A model generated the notes under the pieces. It saw only the letters and a program-made list of their open reading frames with translations, had not been told where the DNA came from and did not search any database. A stretch of DNA of 64,000 bases from Sphagnum compactum (Eukaryota > Bryophyta > Sphagnopsida > Sphagnales). The translations under genes and the position numbers were made by a program. Below, one piece after another: positions 49,401-61,012 of the stretch (its first letter is position 1; each line of letters begins with the position of its first letter). The DNA is taken from contig OZ234496.1 of assembly GCA_965153455.1 (NCBI GenBank), positions 14,252,304 through 14,316,303 on the forward strand, given 5' to 3'.

Positions 49401-52400
49401 AATTTGAAGGAGCACAGTTGATGACTACAGAGTCGGGTCAAGCCATGACTGTTGAGACACAACTGCAACCTGTAACTGCAGTGGAGGCACTCATTCACAT
49501 CAACAATCAATTGAATCAGCATGAGGTACTACTTTATCTCTGGTCTGAATCTTGGGAGTTGGTAGCGCCTGACCACCCCATTTCTTCGCCAGAGTGTCAA
49601 GTTCTAGTTCATGATCTGTTCTTTGTGGTTAACATGGTCAGTGATCAAAATGGTTTTGTGATTCCTCTTTGTGGTGTTTTTTTTCAGGCGGCAATGGGAA
49701 TTTTGACCTATGCACAAGATAAACTTGGGGTTGAGGAATCATGGTAAAATCTCCAGTTTCAACTGACACTGTTTTTCCCCAGTTGAAAAAAACCCCATTT
49801 ACTGTGCTTCCTGTTTAGTGAAAAATATATTGTCACCGGGAAATATTCCTAAAATGATTCTTGGGTCATCTCTCGATCTTGTTAGGAGATCAAAATGTGA
49901 GGTGACTTAAAAGTTCTCAGAAGTATGGAGCAGATTTCTCATTATGGAAGTATGGGAGTCCTGTGTTTTTTGCAGGTATGAAAAGCTCCATCGGTGGGAG
50001 GATGCTCTGGCAGCATATTCAACCAAGGCTCATTCAGCTACAAGTGCTGATGAATTACAATCAGCTACCCTTGGTTTGTTTCTTAACCTTCCCAATAGGA
50101 GAAAAAATAATTTTACTCCTAAATTCAGCTGTTGAATGTGTGAAAGCCTGGCTGTCATACCTTGAAATGTGACCAAATAGCGGAGTTTTTAGGGTTCTTT
50201 AGAGTAACAAAGAATACAATGGGTAATTGGTTAAGTAAGAGGTTTACTTGGGTTTGGGTTGGTGGAGCAGGACGGATGCGATGCTTGGCAGCATTAGCAC
50301 GCTGGGAGGAATTGAGCATACTTTGTCGTGAATCTTGGGTTCCAACTGAGCACTCCCGCTGTCTAGAGATGGCACCTATGGTTAGTTTGAACCTTAAAGC
50401 TTTGCTTACCCCCCCCTCCCCCATCTTAGATTCCTCCTCAAGAAGTTCTTCTCTTTGGCAGTGAAATTGTGCACTTGGGCATGATGTGAAAACTTCAATC
50501 CTGAGAGTGCACGGAAAAAAGAAATTTACTTGAGAACTGTGCACCACTAAATGGGAATTTTCTTTTTACTTGGGAAGTGTGTGCCACTAAACCTGGGATC
50601 ATATGCTGTTTCAGCTTACATCTTCAATGGCATTGATCTGATTTTGCATGGTTTTACATACATAGTGTTATGGATCATCCAAGCTTGGATTCACCATGAT
50701 GCATGTGATTGACAATTTGGGGGTTAAAAAATCATTGCAGGCTGCCAATGCTGCTTGGAACATGGGCAATTGGGAAGAAATGACAATGTATGTGGAGTGC
50801 TTGGATACACATGAAGATGCCCTTGTACAGATGCCTGTCCTTGATACCAGTGGCAGTGGGAATGGGGCGAGTGATGGTGCATTCTTTCGTGCTGTTCTTT
50901 GTGTTTGGAAAGGGAAGGTGTGTGGCATGCATTATGTTACTTCTCTTGTCCTTTTACACTCTAGCCATATATATATGTATACCCTAAACCCTAAGCTTGA
51001 ACCATAAAACCCTAAACCCTAAACCCCCTATATGTAAAACAAAATTAGTTATATGTATAACTAGTTTTGCTGGTAAATGGTCAACTGCTGCTTTTGTTAT
51101 CAGTCTGTTCTTATTTTTTTCTCTTTTGGGTTGTGGCAGCAATCGAGTGAATTGAAAGACCAGGAAGAGTTGTACACCCAAGCTAAGGACTATATTGAGC
51201 GGGGTCGGAAGTGTTTAGCCACTGAACTTGCTGCCCTGGTAACCAATTCACACTCTTTTTCTCCTAGAGTCTGGGATATTCGTGTTGTTGAATTTCCCTG
51301 TGGAGGTATGCCACCCATGTGACAAATAAAGTTGGACTGTACAAAAGATATGCTCTATGAAAATTGCATGGTTCTAATAGTTCTGAAGATGCAGTTTATC
51401 CTGATGCCCATGATTTGCAATTCGCTTGTAGCTCTTAGACCTTTCTTGTCATGGTTTTTTGTCAGGAGCCTGATAGAAGGTTTGTCAGGTTTTATTGCTG
51501 TAATGGGTAGTTGGGTAGCAGTCTTTATAAAGAAAGGAGGGAAGAAAACTGCAGGCCGACCTTGAAAAAGGTTTTAAGAACCTGTTTTTTTCATGTGTAA
51601 TGATATGCAGGTGTTGGAAAGTTATGATAGGGCATACAGCAACATGGTGCGCGTGCAGCAGTTCTCCGAGTTAGAAGAGGTTTCTAAATGCTCCTGGATG
51701 CCTCATCCCCCCCCCCCCCCCCCCCCCCTTATCCATCAGCAGCAAATTTCTTAATGTAAAGTCATTCACATTAGCTTTCAAATCAATTGTTTTGTTGGGT
51801 GCCACTTAACTCCCTAGAATGTAATGCAGGTCATAGACTACCTAACACTGCTTCCTGACCAAAAACCACGTGCTGAGTTGATTAAAAAAATGTGGCGTGA
51901 CCGAATGCACGGCACAAAGAGGAAGGTGGAGGTTTGGCAATCAATATTAGCAGTGCGCATGTTGGTGCTTCCCCCGACTGAGGATGTTGACACATGGCTC
52001 AAGTTTGCCTCACTTTGTCGGAAGAGCATGCGTGACCGACAGGCCCACTCAACTTTGGTGAAGCTTTTGCAGGTAGGTCTCTTCACAGATCCCAGGGTGT
52101 TTGGGATGTTTCTTCTGTCTCTTCTGTCTCTCTGGAAAGTTTGGGATCTGTTTTTTTGCAAATTCTCATTTAATGGTACGTTGTGTTCAACCAGGAGCGT
52201 AAAACTGAAGGGTGGTCCTCTTTTTTTGCCTGTGAACCAAACAGTATGATCCAGAGATCAAAGGTCTGTCAGCCGTGGCGCAGTCCACAAGTGCACCACC
52301 ACAAGTGATGCTTGCATATTTGAAGTATCAATGGTCTCTTGCTGATGACTATAAACGCAAAGAAGCATTTCATCACTTGCAGGTTCGGACTCAAGAACCC

Positions 52401-55400
52401 ATGTTCGCATAAAGCTCTTTACCATTCATGATTGGCCAGGGACAAAAATATTGCACTGAAGAGTTCTTGAAAGGGAACTTGTAATACCAGTGCAATCTAC
52501 CCTGCCTTTAATCCACAGACACAATTCAAAGAAGATGCTGATCTTCTGGATGTTTTTCAATTGAGTCAGAATTGGGATCTGCTATCCTTTGTCAGAGTCT
52601 GAGTGTTTCATATGCATGAAACTTTTCTACTGGTGTGAACAGGAGATAGCACGGGAACTGGCAGAGAAAAACCCTGTCGCACCCAATGGTGTGATGTTCC
52701 TTCAAAACCAAGCTAGTGAGTCAGTTGAAATGTCATCTTCTGTGCCTCTCCTGGCACGGGTCCACTTGAAGCTTGGAGCCTGGCGCTGGCATCTGAACTC
52801 TTCATTAGATGAGGAGTCTGTACGAGGTAATTTTTTTCTTCCTTCATCTCATTCAATCCACAATATTGGCAACCATCAACTGCTGTCACTAGACATCTTG
52901 GTAAATTTGTACTTGCAAAACCCATTCTTGTGTTGTAAAATACTGACTCACTGCAGGGAAGAATTATCCCTGTGGTTGGTTGTTTTTTTTTCTTTTTCTT
53001 GGTGCAAAGGGAAATCACTCTTTTTTATACATCTGTGTGGTGTGAATTGTTTCCACATCAGGGATTTTGACAGATTTTCAGCGTGCAACGCAATGCGCGA
53101 GTACGTGGGCAAAAGCGTGGCACAAATGGGCTCTATTCAACACAGCAGTCATGTCCCATTACATGTCGCAAAAGCTCAATGCAAATGCTGGACGGCATGT
53201 TGTGTTGGCTATTACTGGCTACTTCCGCTCAATTGCTCATGGATCGGCTAGTAAAGGTGGAGATGGGTCACTTCAGGTATCTTCACTACACTTCCCTGAA
53301 ATGAAAGTCTTGACTTCCATGATGAAGATGTCAGTTTTAGTTTTCAGATATGACAAAGAACCAATGTGCAGTGTTACTGCAACACAAGGCACCCGCTGTC
53401 AAACTTCTGCATCAGTCTTCCCTCTTGGGTGCCAATTGTTGGTTTCCTCTCAGTGTAAAGGATTTTACTTAAATTTTTTTTTGCCTTCCTTTTTTTCTGT
53501 GCTTTTTAACACTACCCAAAGTTGATATTTGGCTTTGTGGTGTAATGCGCAGGATATATTGAGGCTCCTGACACTCTGGTTCAACCATGGTGCATCTGTC
53601 GATGTGCAACAAGCACTGGAAAAAGGCTTTGCCAGTGTCCCGGTTGAGACATGGCTGGCAGTACTTCCACAGATAATTGCACGCATCCATTCCAACACAC
53701 CTGCTGTCCGAACACTTATCCAAAGACTTCTAATTGACATTGGCAAAGGACACCCTCAGGTTAAATTTCTCTTTCCTCAGACAGCAGTTTTTAAAAAAAA
53801 TTATAGAAGGACTTTTCAGTTTCATTCTGCAAGTTTTGTGCCTTCAATAACGGGTGCTCACTTGGATCAATAAGTTGGCGAGTGCTTTTTTCTTTCCTCC
53901 AGTCCTGCTGAGTTTCTGGTCTCTTCACTGTAGAACAAATCATGGGTGTGCTTTTAACTCAGATATGAGAGTGTAGAACAGTTGTTGGTGGATTTCTGTT
54001 CTGGACTATATGGCAAGATGGGTGTCCGGCATGCTTTGCAATTGATGTTAGTGATCACTGAATTGCTAAATGTTCCATTGTCTCTAAATGTGCAGGCGTT
54101 GATGTATCCGTTGCTTGTAGCATGCAAGTCTATCAGCAGAGAAAGAAAGGCAGCTGCTCAACAAGTGGTGGATAAAGTGCGCCAGCACAGCCAGCACAGT
54201 GGGATTCTTGTTGATCAGGTAACAACCTCATTGACTCTACTGGTTGGTTGGTTACTCATGAGCAATCTTTGCTCATTTGGGTGTGAACAGAAAACTGGCT
54301 TTCGGGTATGCCTCATTTGTTGTGAGAGGGATGAATGCACAAAAAGAAGAAGAAAGAAATTCTTTGCAGGGCGTGCTGCATTGCATTTGTGTGCAGACCT
54401 GGAATTGTCATGGACAAAGGTCTGAAAGTAATGCTCACAATTGCTTTTATGATTTTATGCTCAATGACTGTGCAGGCACAACTAGTGTCAAAGGAACTCA
54501 TTCGGGTGGCAATCTTGTGGCATGAGATGTGGCATGAGGCACTCGAGGAAGCAAGCCGCCTTTACTTTGGGGAGCACAATGTAGATGGCATGTTGAACTG
54601 CCTGGCACCTCTTCACGCCCTACTTGAACGTGAGGGTCCGGTGACAGTTAAAGAGCATGCCTTTGTGCAGGCATATGGGCGAGAGCTTCAGGAGGCAAAT
54701 GAGTGTTGTATGAAGTACAAGCGCAGTGGCAAAGAGGCTGAGCTTACTCAGGTAATGACACACTCAGGAGGTTCCAAATGTCATGAAACAACATGAAATA
54801 CTTGAGAAAAGTCGAAAGTGTAATCCCCATTTTGCTTTTCATTCCTTTTTGATTCTTAATGAAATGTGCCTCTGATGATGACAGGCATGGGATCTATATT
54901 ACCATGTGTTCAAGCGCATCAACAAGCAACTCCCAAGCCTCACGACACTGGAGCTGCAAGTAAGCCTCCTTGTAACCAGCCATCGCTTTGATATGAATCC
55001 TCAGAGACTTCATGTTTGGCAGGAGTCAAGGTTTAGGGTTTTAGGGTGTTCTGCTATAATCTAGCTTCAAAATGCAGGACAGCACATCATTCTAAATCAA
55101 AGTTTCTGACTTGGGTGCAACAGTTTGTTTCACCGGAGCTTCTGAATGCACGTAATTTGGAGCTTGCTGTGCCTGGAACTTACCGTGCAGGTATAAGATG
55201 TGGAATATACCTAGTTCGTGCTATGTCATCTCTGGAAAAGAGTAGATTGACTGAAATGTGTAGGTTGAGAAAGTGGATTTTTTAAAAATCTTATTCTCTT
55301 GATTGCATTTGGGGGGGTTTGTTGGCACAGCATCACCATTGGTCAAAATAGTAGGCTTTGCTCCTCAGCTCATGGTCATCACATCAAAGCAACGACCCCG

Positions 55401-58400
55401 ACGATTGACCATCCAAGGTGATGATGGTGAAAATTATGACTTCCTTCTGAAAGGCCATGAAGACTTGCGCCAAGACGAGCGTGTCATGCAGGTACCCATT
55501 CTTCTGATCACCCCTGCACACAATGTTTCTCCAGTTATCTATGTTGGTTTGATGTAGGTTTTTTTTCAGCTGATTTTTGTGACTTAAAAAAAGAGGTATC
55601 ATAATGAAAGTTGTAGATACTTGGCATTTTTATCAATTGCAAATTTTGTTGTTGACACAATTTATTATGAGCAGGAAGCATTGGTGACCAGAGGTGTGTG
55701 TTTTTGCATTTGGAATTCACTCATTTTTCTCTGGGGATTTATCCTCTTCTTGCAGTTATTTGGTTTGGTGAATACATTGCTGGCAAATTCACGACTTACA
55801 GCTGAAAAAGACCTCTCAATTCAGCGCTACTCAGTGATTCCTTTGTCTCCCAACAGTGGCCTCATTGGCTGGGTTCCAAATTGTGATACACTTCATCACC
55901 TCATCCGGGAGTATCGCGAACCTCGCAAGGCATGTTATCAAGTGTTCAACCGCCCAAAGATTTTCCTTTTGTTTATGAATCATGGTTGGTTACAACAAGG
56001 CATGTGCTTTTCTGTGTTTGCACCTCCTCCTCCTCAGGTTTTAGAGGAACAAAAAAATGCCAGTCTGAGTGAGTGATAGCATAAAGTTACCTCTTTTGTT
56101 TTCTTTTCATTACAGGTTGCTGTAAATGTGGAACATCGATTCATGCTTGCGTTTGCACCTGACTATGAGCGCCTCACACTCATGGCCAAGGTGGAGGTTT
56201 TTGAGCACGCCCTAGAAAGAACTCCCGGGAATGATCTTGCTAAGGTAAAGACAAAGGTCTTCAACTAAGTTTTTTCTATTATCATTGCTATCTGAAAAAC
56301 TGCTGATTGCTGATTAGTGAAGAAGAGCAGGCCTTCAAAAAAAGTCAAAAATTTGTGCACACTGTTTGCTCACCTCTGGAGGTACCTTACCCATCTTCTC
56401 TTTTTTCTCTTTCAGGTGCTCTGGTTGAAAAGCAGGAGCTCTGAGATATGGCTGGATCGTCGTACAAACTATACACGCAGTTTAGCAGTTATGAGCATGG
56501 TAAAAACATCTTTCACCCAAGAAAGATTTTTCTGCTCTAGAAAATCCCCATGTTGTAGAGAACTAGAAAACATCTCCTCTTTTTCTTGTTTTTGTGGTTC
56601 CAAGCACGTTTCTTTCTCTATTTGATCTCAAGCAATAGATGGTGCAATTGCGGACTACAGAAGTCATCTCATGATGATTGTGACAACATGTTTACATGAC
56701 CCTTGTGAGCTTTTTCTATTTCAAATTTGGACTCTCTTTGACTTGCATTAATTCCTCAAAAGTGCTCATTATTGCAAAATGTTCCTGATTTGAATGATTC
56801 TTGTGGACAGGTGGGTTATCTGTTGGGACTTGGAGATCGTCATCCCAGCAACCTCATGCTTGATCGCCAGAGGTTGGTTTACACATGCACTTCTTTCAAC
56901 TTGTTTTAAAATATATATATATAATAAAATTGAAATCACAGTTTTGTGGGGATGGATGCTTTAACCTACTTTGGGTTGGGAGCACATTACTTGGAACTGG
57001 CATTATCCTATTCATACTTGGCACTGGCATTAAAATCCTATCTACTCATTCTTGGAACTGGTGTTATCCTATGCATACTTGAAATTTGTTGGGTTTAGGG
57101 TTTGTTGTGCTGTGGAGTATCATTAGAAAACCTGGGGGACTCATTTGATGTAGTGGGACTGGAACTGTGGATGGGATTTTCAGTGGAAAGATATTGCATA
57201 TCGATTTTGGCGACTGCTTTGAAGCTTCAATGAACAGGGAAAAATTCCCAGAAAAGGTCAGTGTTTTTTTCTGTCCCAACTCTCTATTTTTTTTTCTGGA
57301 ACTCATTGTTTACCTGAAGTTGAAGAGTTTTTTGGTGCTTTTGGTTCAGGCAGTAACACAGGGCACTAGTGAATCCTCTCTTCGTGGGAATTGAAATCAC
57401 ATGTGGCTGAATGGGATTTTACCTTGAAACAGCCACATGTGTTTTTTCATGTGCTTTTTAAGGTAAATGATGAGAATTGAGGTGACGATTTGGTGTGGTT
57501 GCAGGTTCCATTTCGACTGACGCGCATGCTAGAAAAGGCCATGGAGGTGAGTGGAATTGAGGGCAACTTCCGTTCGACTTGTGAGAAAGTAATGCAAGTG
57601 CTGCGTACAAACAAAGACAGCGTGATGGCAATGATGGAGGCTTTTGTTCATGACCCTCTCATAAATTGGCGCCTTTTCACCTTGCCAGAGGTGCCCCATG
57701 GAGCAGGTGGCCATGGTCGTACTCAAACCAGTGGAGGGGGTGGTGGCAACATAGATGAAGGTGCTGCCGTCTCCAACATTCCGTCTCCTCCACAACGTGG
57801 TGTACGAGAACGTGAATTGTTGCAGGTTCACACTTTCTCTTTGCCAAGAAGCCAAAATGCTTGCCAGTGCTTCTGCATTCCTCCCCTTAATGTAGAATTC
57901 TTTCTATTGGCTTTTAAAGAAAAAAGGTTTTGAACCTTGTGCTTTCCTACACGCACTGTCAGGAGCTGATGCAGTCAGTGGGGTTTAGGGTTTAGGTTTA
58001 GGGTGACTCATGGCAGCTTGTCACGGATATGTTGTTTTTTTTGCTGTGTGTGTAGGCTGTGGGACAGCTTGGAGACGCAAATGAGGTCCTCAATGAACGT
58101 GCGGTTGCTGTCATGGCTCGCATGAGTAACAAACTCACTGGTCATGACTTCATGCCAACGAATACCATGCCCCATGTGAATGACACACTGGGCGACAGAC
58201 GGGAATTGGAGCCTGGACTGACTGTCAAGATACAGGTTCAGAAATTGATCATGCAAGCCATGTCACATGAGAATCTGTGTCAGAGCTATGTCGGGTGCGC
58301 TATCAATATCTCTCTCTCTCTCCTCACAAATCTCTCTGTAGACTCTGCTGTGGGGTATGAATTTTTCACCTTTTATGAGCAATGACTCATTTTAGAATGT

Positions 58401-58457
58401 TGTTTTAAAAATGTTATCTGGTTTTGTTTCATGTGCAGTTGGTGCCCGTTTTGGTAG
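39662..58457 (+). CDS. TOR: target of rapamycin (TOR) kinase, 2,517 aa, 54 coding exons
   Basis: PIKK-family Ser/Thr kinase, the core of TORC1, that couples nutrients and energy to translation and growth. All 54 exons were placed from splice sites; their lengths sum to 7,554 nt and end in TAG, so every phase closes. Domains in order: HEAT repeats (1-1306), FAT (about 1307-1958), FRB (1959-2075), kinase (about 2100-2430), FATC (last 33 residues, ending GWCPFW). Key kinase residues are present: K2138, D2289 and N2294 in GLGDRHPSN, and D2308 of DFG. The spacing K-D 151 and K-DFG 170 equals that of human mTOR (K2187, D2338, D2357). The start at 39662 is the first ATG in frame, with TAG four codons upstream. 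The length is close to Arabidopsis TOR. One intron is predicted GC-AG. Exon lists are in the domain entries. Confidence 0.96.
46158..46302. repeat. 48-bp tandem repeat, three copies, in TOR intron 20
   Basis: Units begin GCATGTGGG at 46158, 46206 and 46254 (period 48) and include TTTGATT/CTTT followed by TTCTTTGCATTTTAAGAAGA. The third unit is slightly diverged and ends near 46302. It lies wholly within the intron between exons 20 and 21. Confidence 0.9.
46712..48941 (+). CDS. TOR: TOR exons 22-28: C-terminal HEAT region (residues 980-1306)
   Basis: Exons: 46712-46874, 47160-47293, 47466-47518, 47769-47892, 48121-48321, 48474-48626, 48789-48941. Conserved segments include [45 protein letters not shown] and [10 protein letters not shown] followed by [17 protein letters not shown]. 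The acceptor of exon 28 ends in AAAAAAAG with almost no pyrimidine tract, but the conserved P-Y-V-A-R-E-L start and the phase require it. Exon 26 is the least conserved part. Confidence 0.9.
49130..54218 (+). CDS. TOR: TOR exons 29-42: FAT domain (residues 1307-1958)
   Basis: Exons: 49130-49201, 49361-49525, 49688-49743, 49976-50073, 50271-50380, 50741-50917, 51140-51238, 51611-51679, 51830-52072, 52245-52382, 52643-52826, 53062-53276, 53553-53759, 54096-54218. The helical FAT solenoid clamps the kinase domain. Conserved segments include [106 protein letters not shown] and [14 protein letters not shown]. The stretch between exons 38 and 39 is shorter and more diverged than in seed-plant TOR as I recall it. 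Confidence 0.92.
50981..51027. repeat. interstitial telomere-type repeats (CCCTAAA) in TOR intron 34
   Basis: Several CCCTAAA units and near-units (CCCTAAACCCTAA, AAACCCTAAACCCTAAACCCC) lie in the intron between exons 34 and 35. This is the complement of the Arabidopsis-type TTTAGGG telomere repeat. Confidence 0.85.
51707..51728. repeat. 22-base poly-C run in TOR intron 36
   Basis: An uninterrupted C homopolymer of about 22 bases lies between exons 36 and 37. The exact length may be affected by sequencing error. The transcribed RNA would carry a C-run and the template strand a G-run. Confidence 0.8.
54476..54959 (+). CDS. TOR: TOR exons 43-44: FRB (FKBP12-rapamycin binding) domain (residues 1959-2075)
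   Basis: Exons 54476-54751 and 54885-54959 encode the four-helix FRB domain, from [20 protein letters not shown] to [12 protein letters not shown]. The positions that contact rapamycin in human mTOR (S2035, F2039, W2101, D2102, Y2105, F2108) are all retained here as S1985, F1989, W2052, D2053, Y2056 and F2059. The domain therefore looks competent to bind FKBP12-rapamycin on the TOR side; plant FKBP12 often limits sensitivity. Confidence 0.95.
55124..57825 (+). CDS. TOR: TOR exons 45-52: kinase domain (residues about 2076-2432)
   Basis: Exons: 55124-55190, 55331-55491, 55756-55929, 56116-56244, 56416-56499, 56811-56872, 57184-57256, 57505-57825. Segments in order are [17 protein letters not shown] (K2138), [71 protein letters not shown], and [20 protein letters not shown]. 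Exon 47 ends AAG before GCATGT, a GC donor. Exon 52 ends with a Gly-rich, poorly conserved insert before FATC ([10 protein letters not shown] to GVRERELLQ), the usual negative regulatory region position. Confidence 0.94.
58056..58457 (+). CDS. TOR: TOR exons 53-54: FATC end of the protein (residues about 2433-2517)
   Basis: Exon 53 (58056-58294) encodes [20 protein letters not shown] through [17 protein letters not shown]. The last exon contributes only 19 nt (58439-58457), completing GWCPFW and the TAG stop. The FATC is 33 residues, ends in the invariant tail and is essential for kinase activity in the family. Confidence 0.95.
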
Positions 58458-60780
58458 GCAAATACAACCAAAAGGTGGGAAGCACCATTGTTGTTGCTTC
58501 AAGCAGTAACAACATGCATATTATATTACCTTGGATACAGCTTTTTTGGGTAAAGCTGTGTCTTGGGGTGTTCTGGCCCATTGTGTAAAATCAGGGACAA
58601 AGACAGGTCGTTACACCACTCCAAGCCAACCAAAGCATGAATGCCCTCTTACCATGTAGCTACTTCCTGTCCACTTTGTACCAAAAGTCACAATCTGGTG
58701 TAGTAGCTGCTGCTGCTGCAGAATCCAAATTTCCTCTTTCTTTTTTTTGTATAGTACACACTATATATCTGAAAAACCTGGCGTGCTGCACCCCACTTTG
58801 AGATTGAGATTATGCACATCCCAACATGATCATGGCGGAAAAAAGCTGCAGGTTTGAGACTTACGCTCTCCATAAAAAATCCAAGAATTCTGGAGCTGCC
58901 TCTCCTGCCCAATATAGGAGCTTGTCAACTTGAGTCTCTCAATTGAATTCAGTACGTATCCTAAACCCAAACCATAAACCTGGGTACAGTGGCAACCTTA
59001 CCTCCAAGCCTGTTAAATCCCTGTTTCTATTGCACTGTTTGATCTCGTTCCAAGACTGTTAAATTCCCTGTATGTCCTGTTTTGATTGGCAGCTGTGTTG
59101 GAAGTATAGAGTGACAAGACATTGGATGCAAAACTAGGACTAGGATTTAGTTCATTTTCCCTAACAAAAATGCTCTGTGGGTGCAGTTCAATGTAGGTGT
59201 TGTTGGGGTGAGGGTGAAATTTGATCCAGTTCTTTCAAGCCAGAGAATATGAAGATTATCAACTTCAAAAGTGTCAAAAATATAAAAGCACCAATTGTTG
59301 ACTTGATTCTCAACAACAGCAACCAGAAAAAAACAATGGGTGGGTGACTTTCATATTGCTGCAGATAAGTAAGTCCCAGCGGCATTTGTTTGTTTATGAG
59401 ACAACATATTAGCTGCTGGGTGTGCAAAGGAAGCAAAAAAAAAATTCTCCTGGGTTTGCCTATTAAGGCGACTGCCAAATGTACATATTTGGGTCTTTTT
59501 GTAATTACTTCAACTTGAAGATTACAGTCAGGAGAGTATTGCAGTGATGGACCAGCAAATCTACAACCACATTTGAATGATGGGTAGCTGTCATCTCACT
59601 GTGTCTACAGTCTGTTGTCCAAGACTTTGGTTGGTGTCAAAACCTTTCTGTTTTTTGTCTGCTCTCTCTCTCTCTCTCTCTTTCATCTCCTTTATGCACA
59701 GGATCTCCCATTCATAGCAGCAGTGCTTTTGTAACTCCCCCTTTACCAGTCCTGCCTTTCCCATCTGACATTTCTTCTGCCGTGAAAGTCACAATAGTGT
59801 AAAGCCAGTGTATCAAAATTGGGTTTTTTTGCTTCTTGTATTTGGATTTGTACAAGATGGTTTTGTTCCAGGTTGTTGCACACTGCAATCTGATAACTTT
59901 TTCATTAACCTTCACGTGACTTCCTGTCAACCTCCACCTTCCATGCATTTTCAACTTGCCTGCATTCCTACAGATTTCCTCAGGCTGTAGCACCCTAAAC
60001 CCTAAACCCTGCTGCATCTAGCCTTGCCTGTGATACACATCTCTTCTTCACAAAACCACTTTGTAACTACAATGTGGGAATGTTGAGTTTGTATCTCTCA
60101 CTCGACCATGTGTCAATCCCTCATTCATTCATAGTTTGCAGTAAATGGTGCATGGATACTTCAGATTCCTGTTGGAGTCATTGAGGCTACAGTGCATTTT
60201 ATTTAAGAAACATACCTTTCTTCGTATCACTCACTTGATCATCTGCCAATGCCAACTTCAATCATGGTTTGCAGTAAAAAGACACACTTGATATTGCCGT
60301 CTGAGTTGGTTCAGGCAGGAGTGGATTTCATACTTATGAAACACACTTATCTTCTTCACCTGCAAAGTGCTGCATGCAACTTCAAGTCCCAAAGTGCAGT
60401 TTCCCGGAGTGATCCTCAGCCCAAATGAAGCTGTTTTGAGTTGAATCGAATCCAATTTTTTGCATTGATGTTCTCAATCCAATGTTGTAGAAGATCACAT
60501 TGAGCTACACAAAATCCAGTTTTGCACAAGATCATTGAGCTGCATGGGAATCCAGTTTTGCTTTGAGCTGTACATTGTTGGCAATGTACACCACTTTTTT
60601 TTTGCTTATGGAGTATTCCAAGAGTAGTGATTTGTTTATGGACCTTCCAAAAATCTAATGCTCTAACCCAGCATTTAATGCACAGTTTGAGAGTAAAATA
60701 TAGTAGCAGTACATGTAAGAGCAAGGAAACTAAATATATGTAGCAGCAGTGGAGGCGCTCAGGAAAAAGGAACGAGGGGG
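58458..60780. other. TOR 3' flank and spacer
   Basis: The first 250-300 bases are probably the TOR 3' untranslated region. Beyond that no exon or RNA gene is supported. A CT run lies at about 59664-59680. CCCTAAACCCTAAACCCT occurs at 59993-60010. Confidence 0.5.
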
Positions 60781-60787
60781 GGGGGGG

Positions 60788-61012
60788 GTGAAGATGGGAT
60801 GAACTCAGTTTACCACAAAAATTGATGGTTTTCATAATGTATGGTGAAGATGGGATGAACTCAGTTTACCACAAAAATTGATGGTTTTCATAATGTATGG
60901 TGAAGATGGGATGAACTCAGTTTACCACAAAAATTGATGGTTTTCATAATGTATGGCGAAGATGGGATGAACTCAGTTTACCACAAAAATTGATGGTTTT
61001 CATAATGTATTT
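60788..61012. repeat. 56-bp minisatellite, four near-identical copies
   Basis: GAAGATGGGATGAACTCAG begins at 60790, 60846, 60902 and 60958, an exact 56-bp period. Copies differ only by a T/C change before the fourth. A poly-G run (about 60777-60788) sits at the left edge. The near-identity implies recent expansion. Confidence 0.95.

Noticed and set aside
50981-51027. true telomere or chromosome end
   Set aside because: The CCCTAAA units are few, interrupted and inside a TOR intron with coding sequence on both sides, so they are interstitial.
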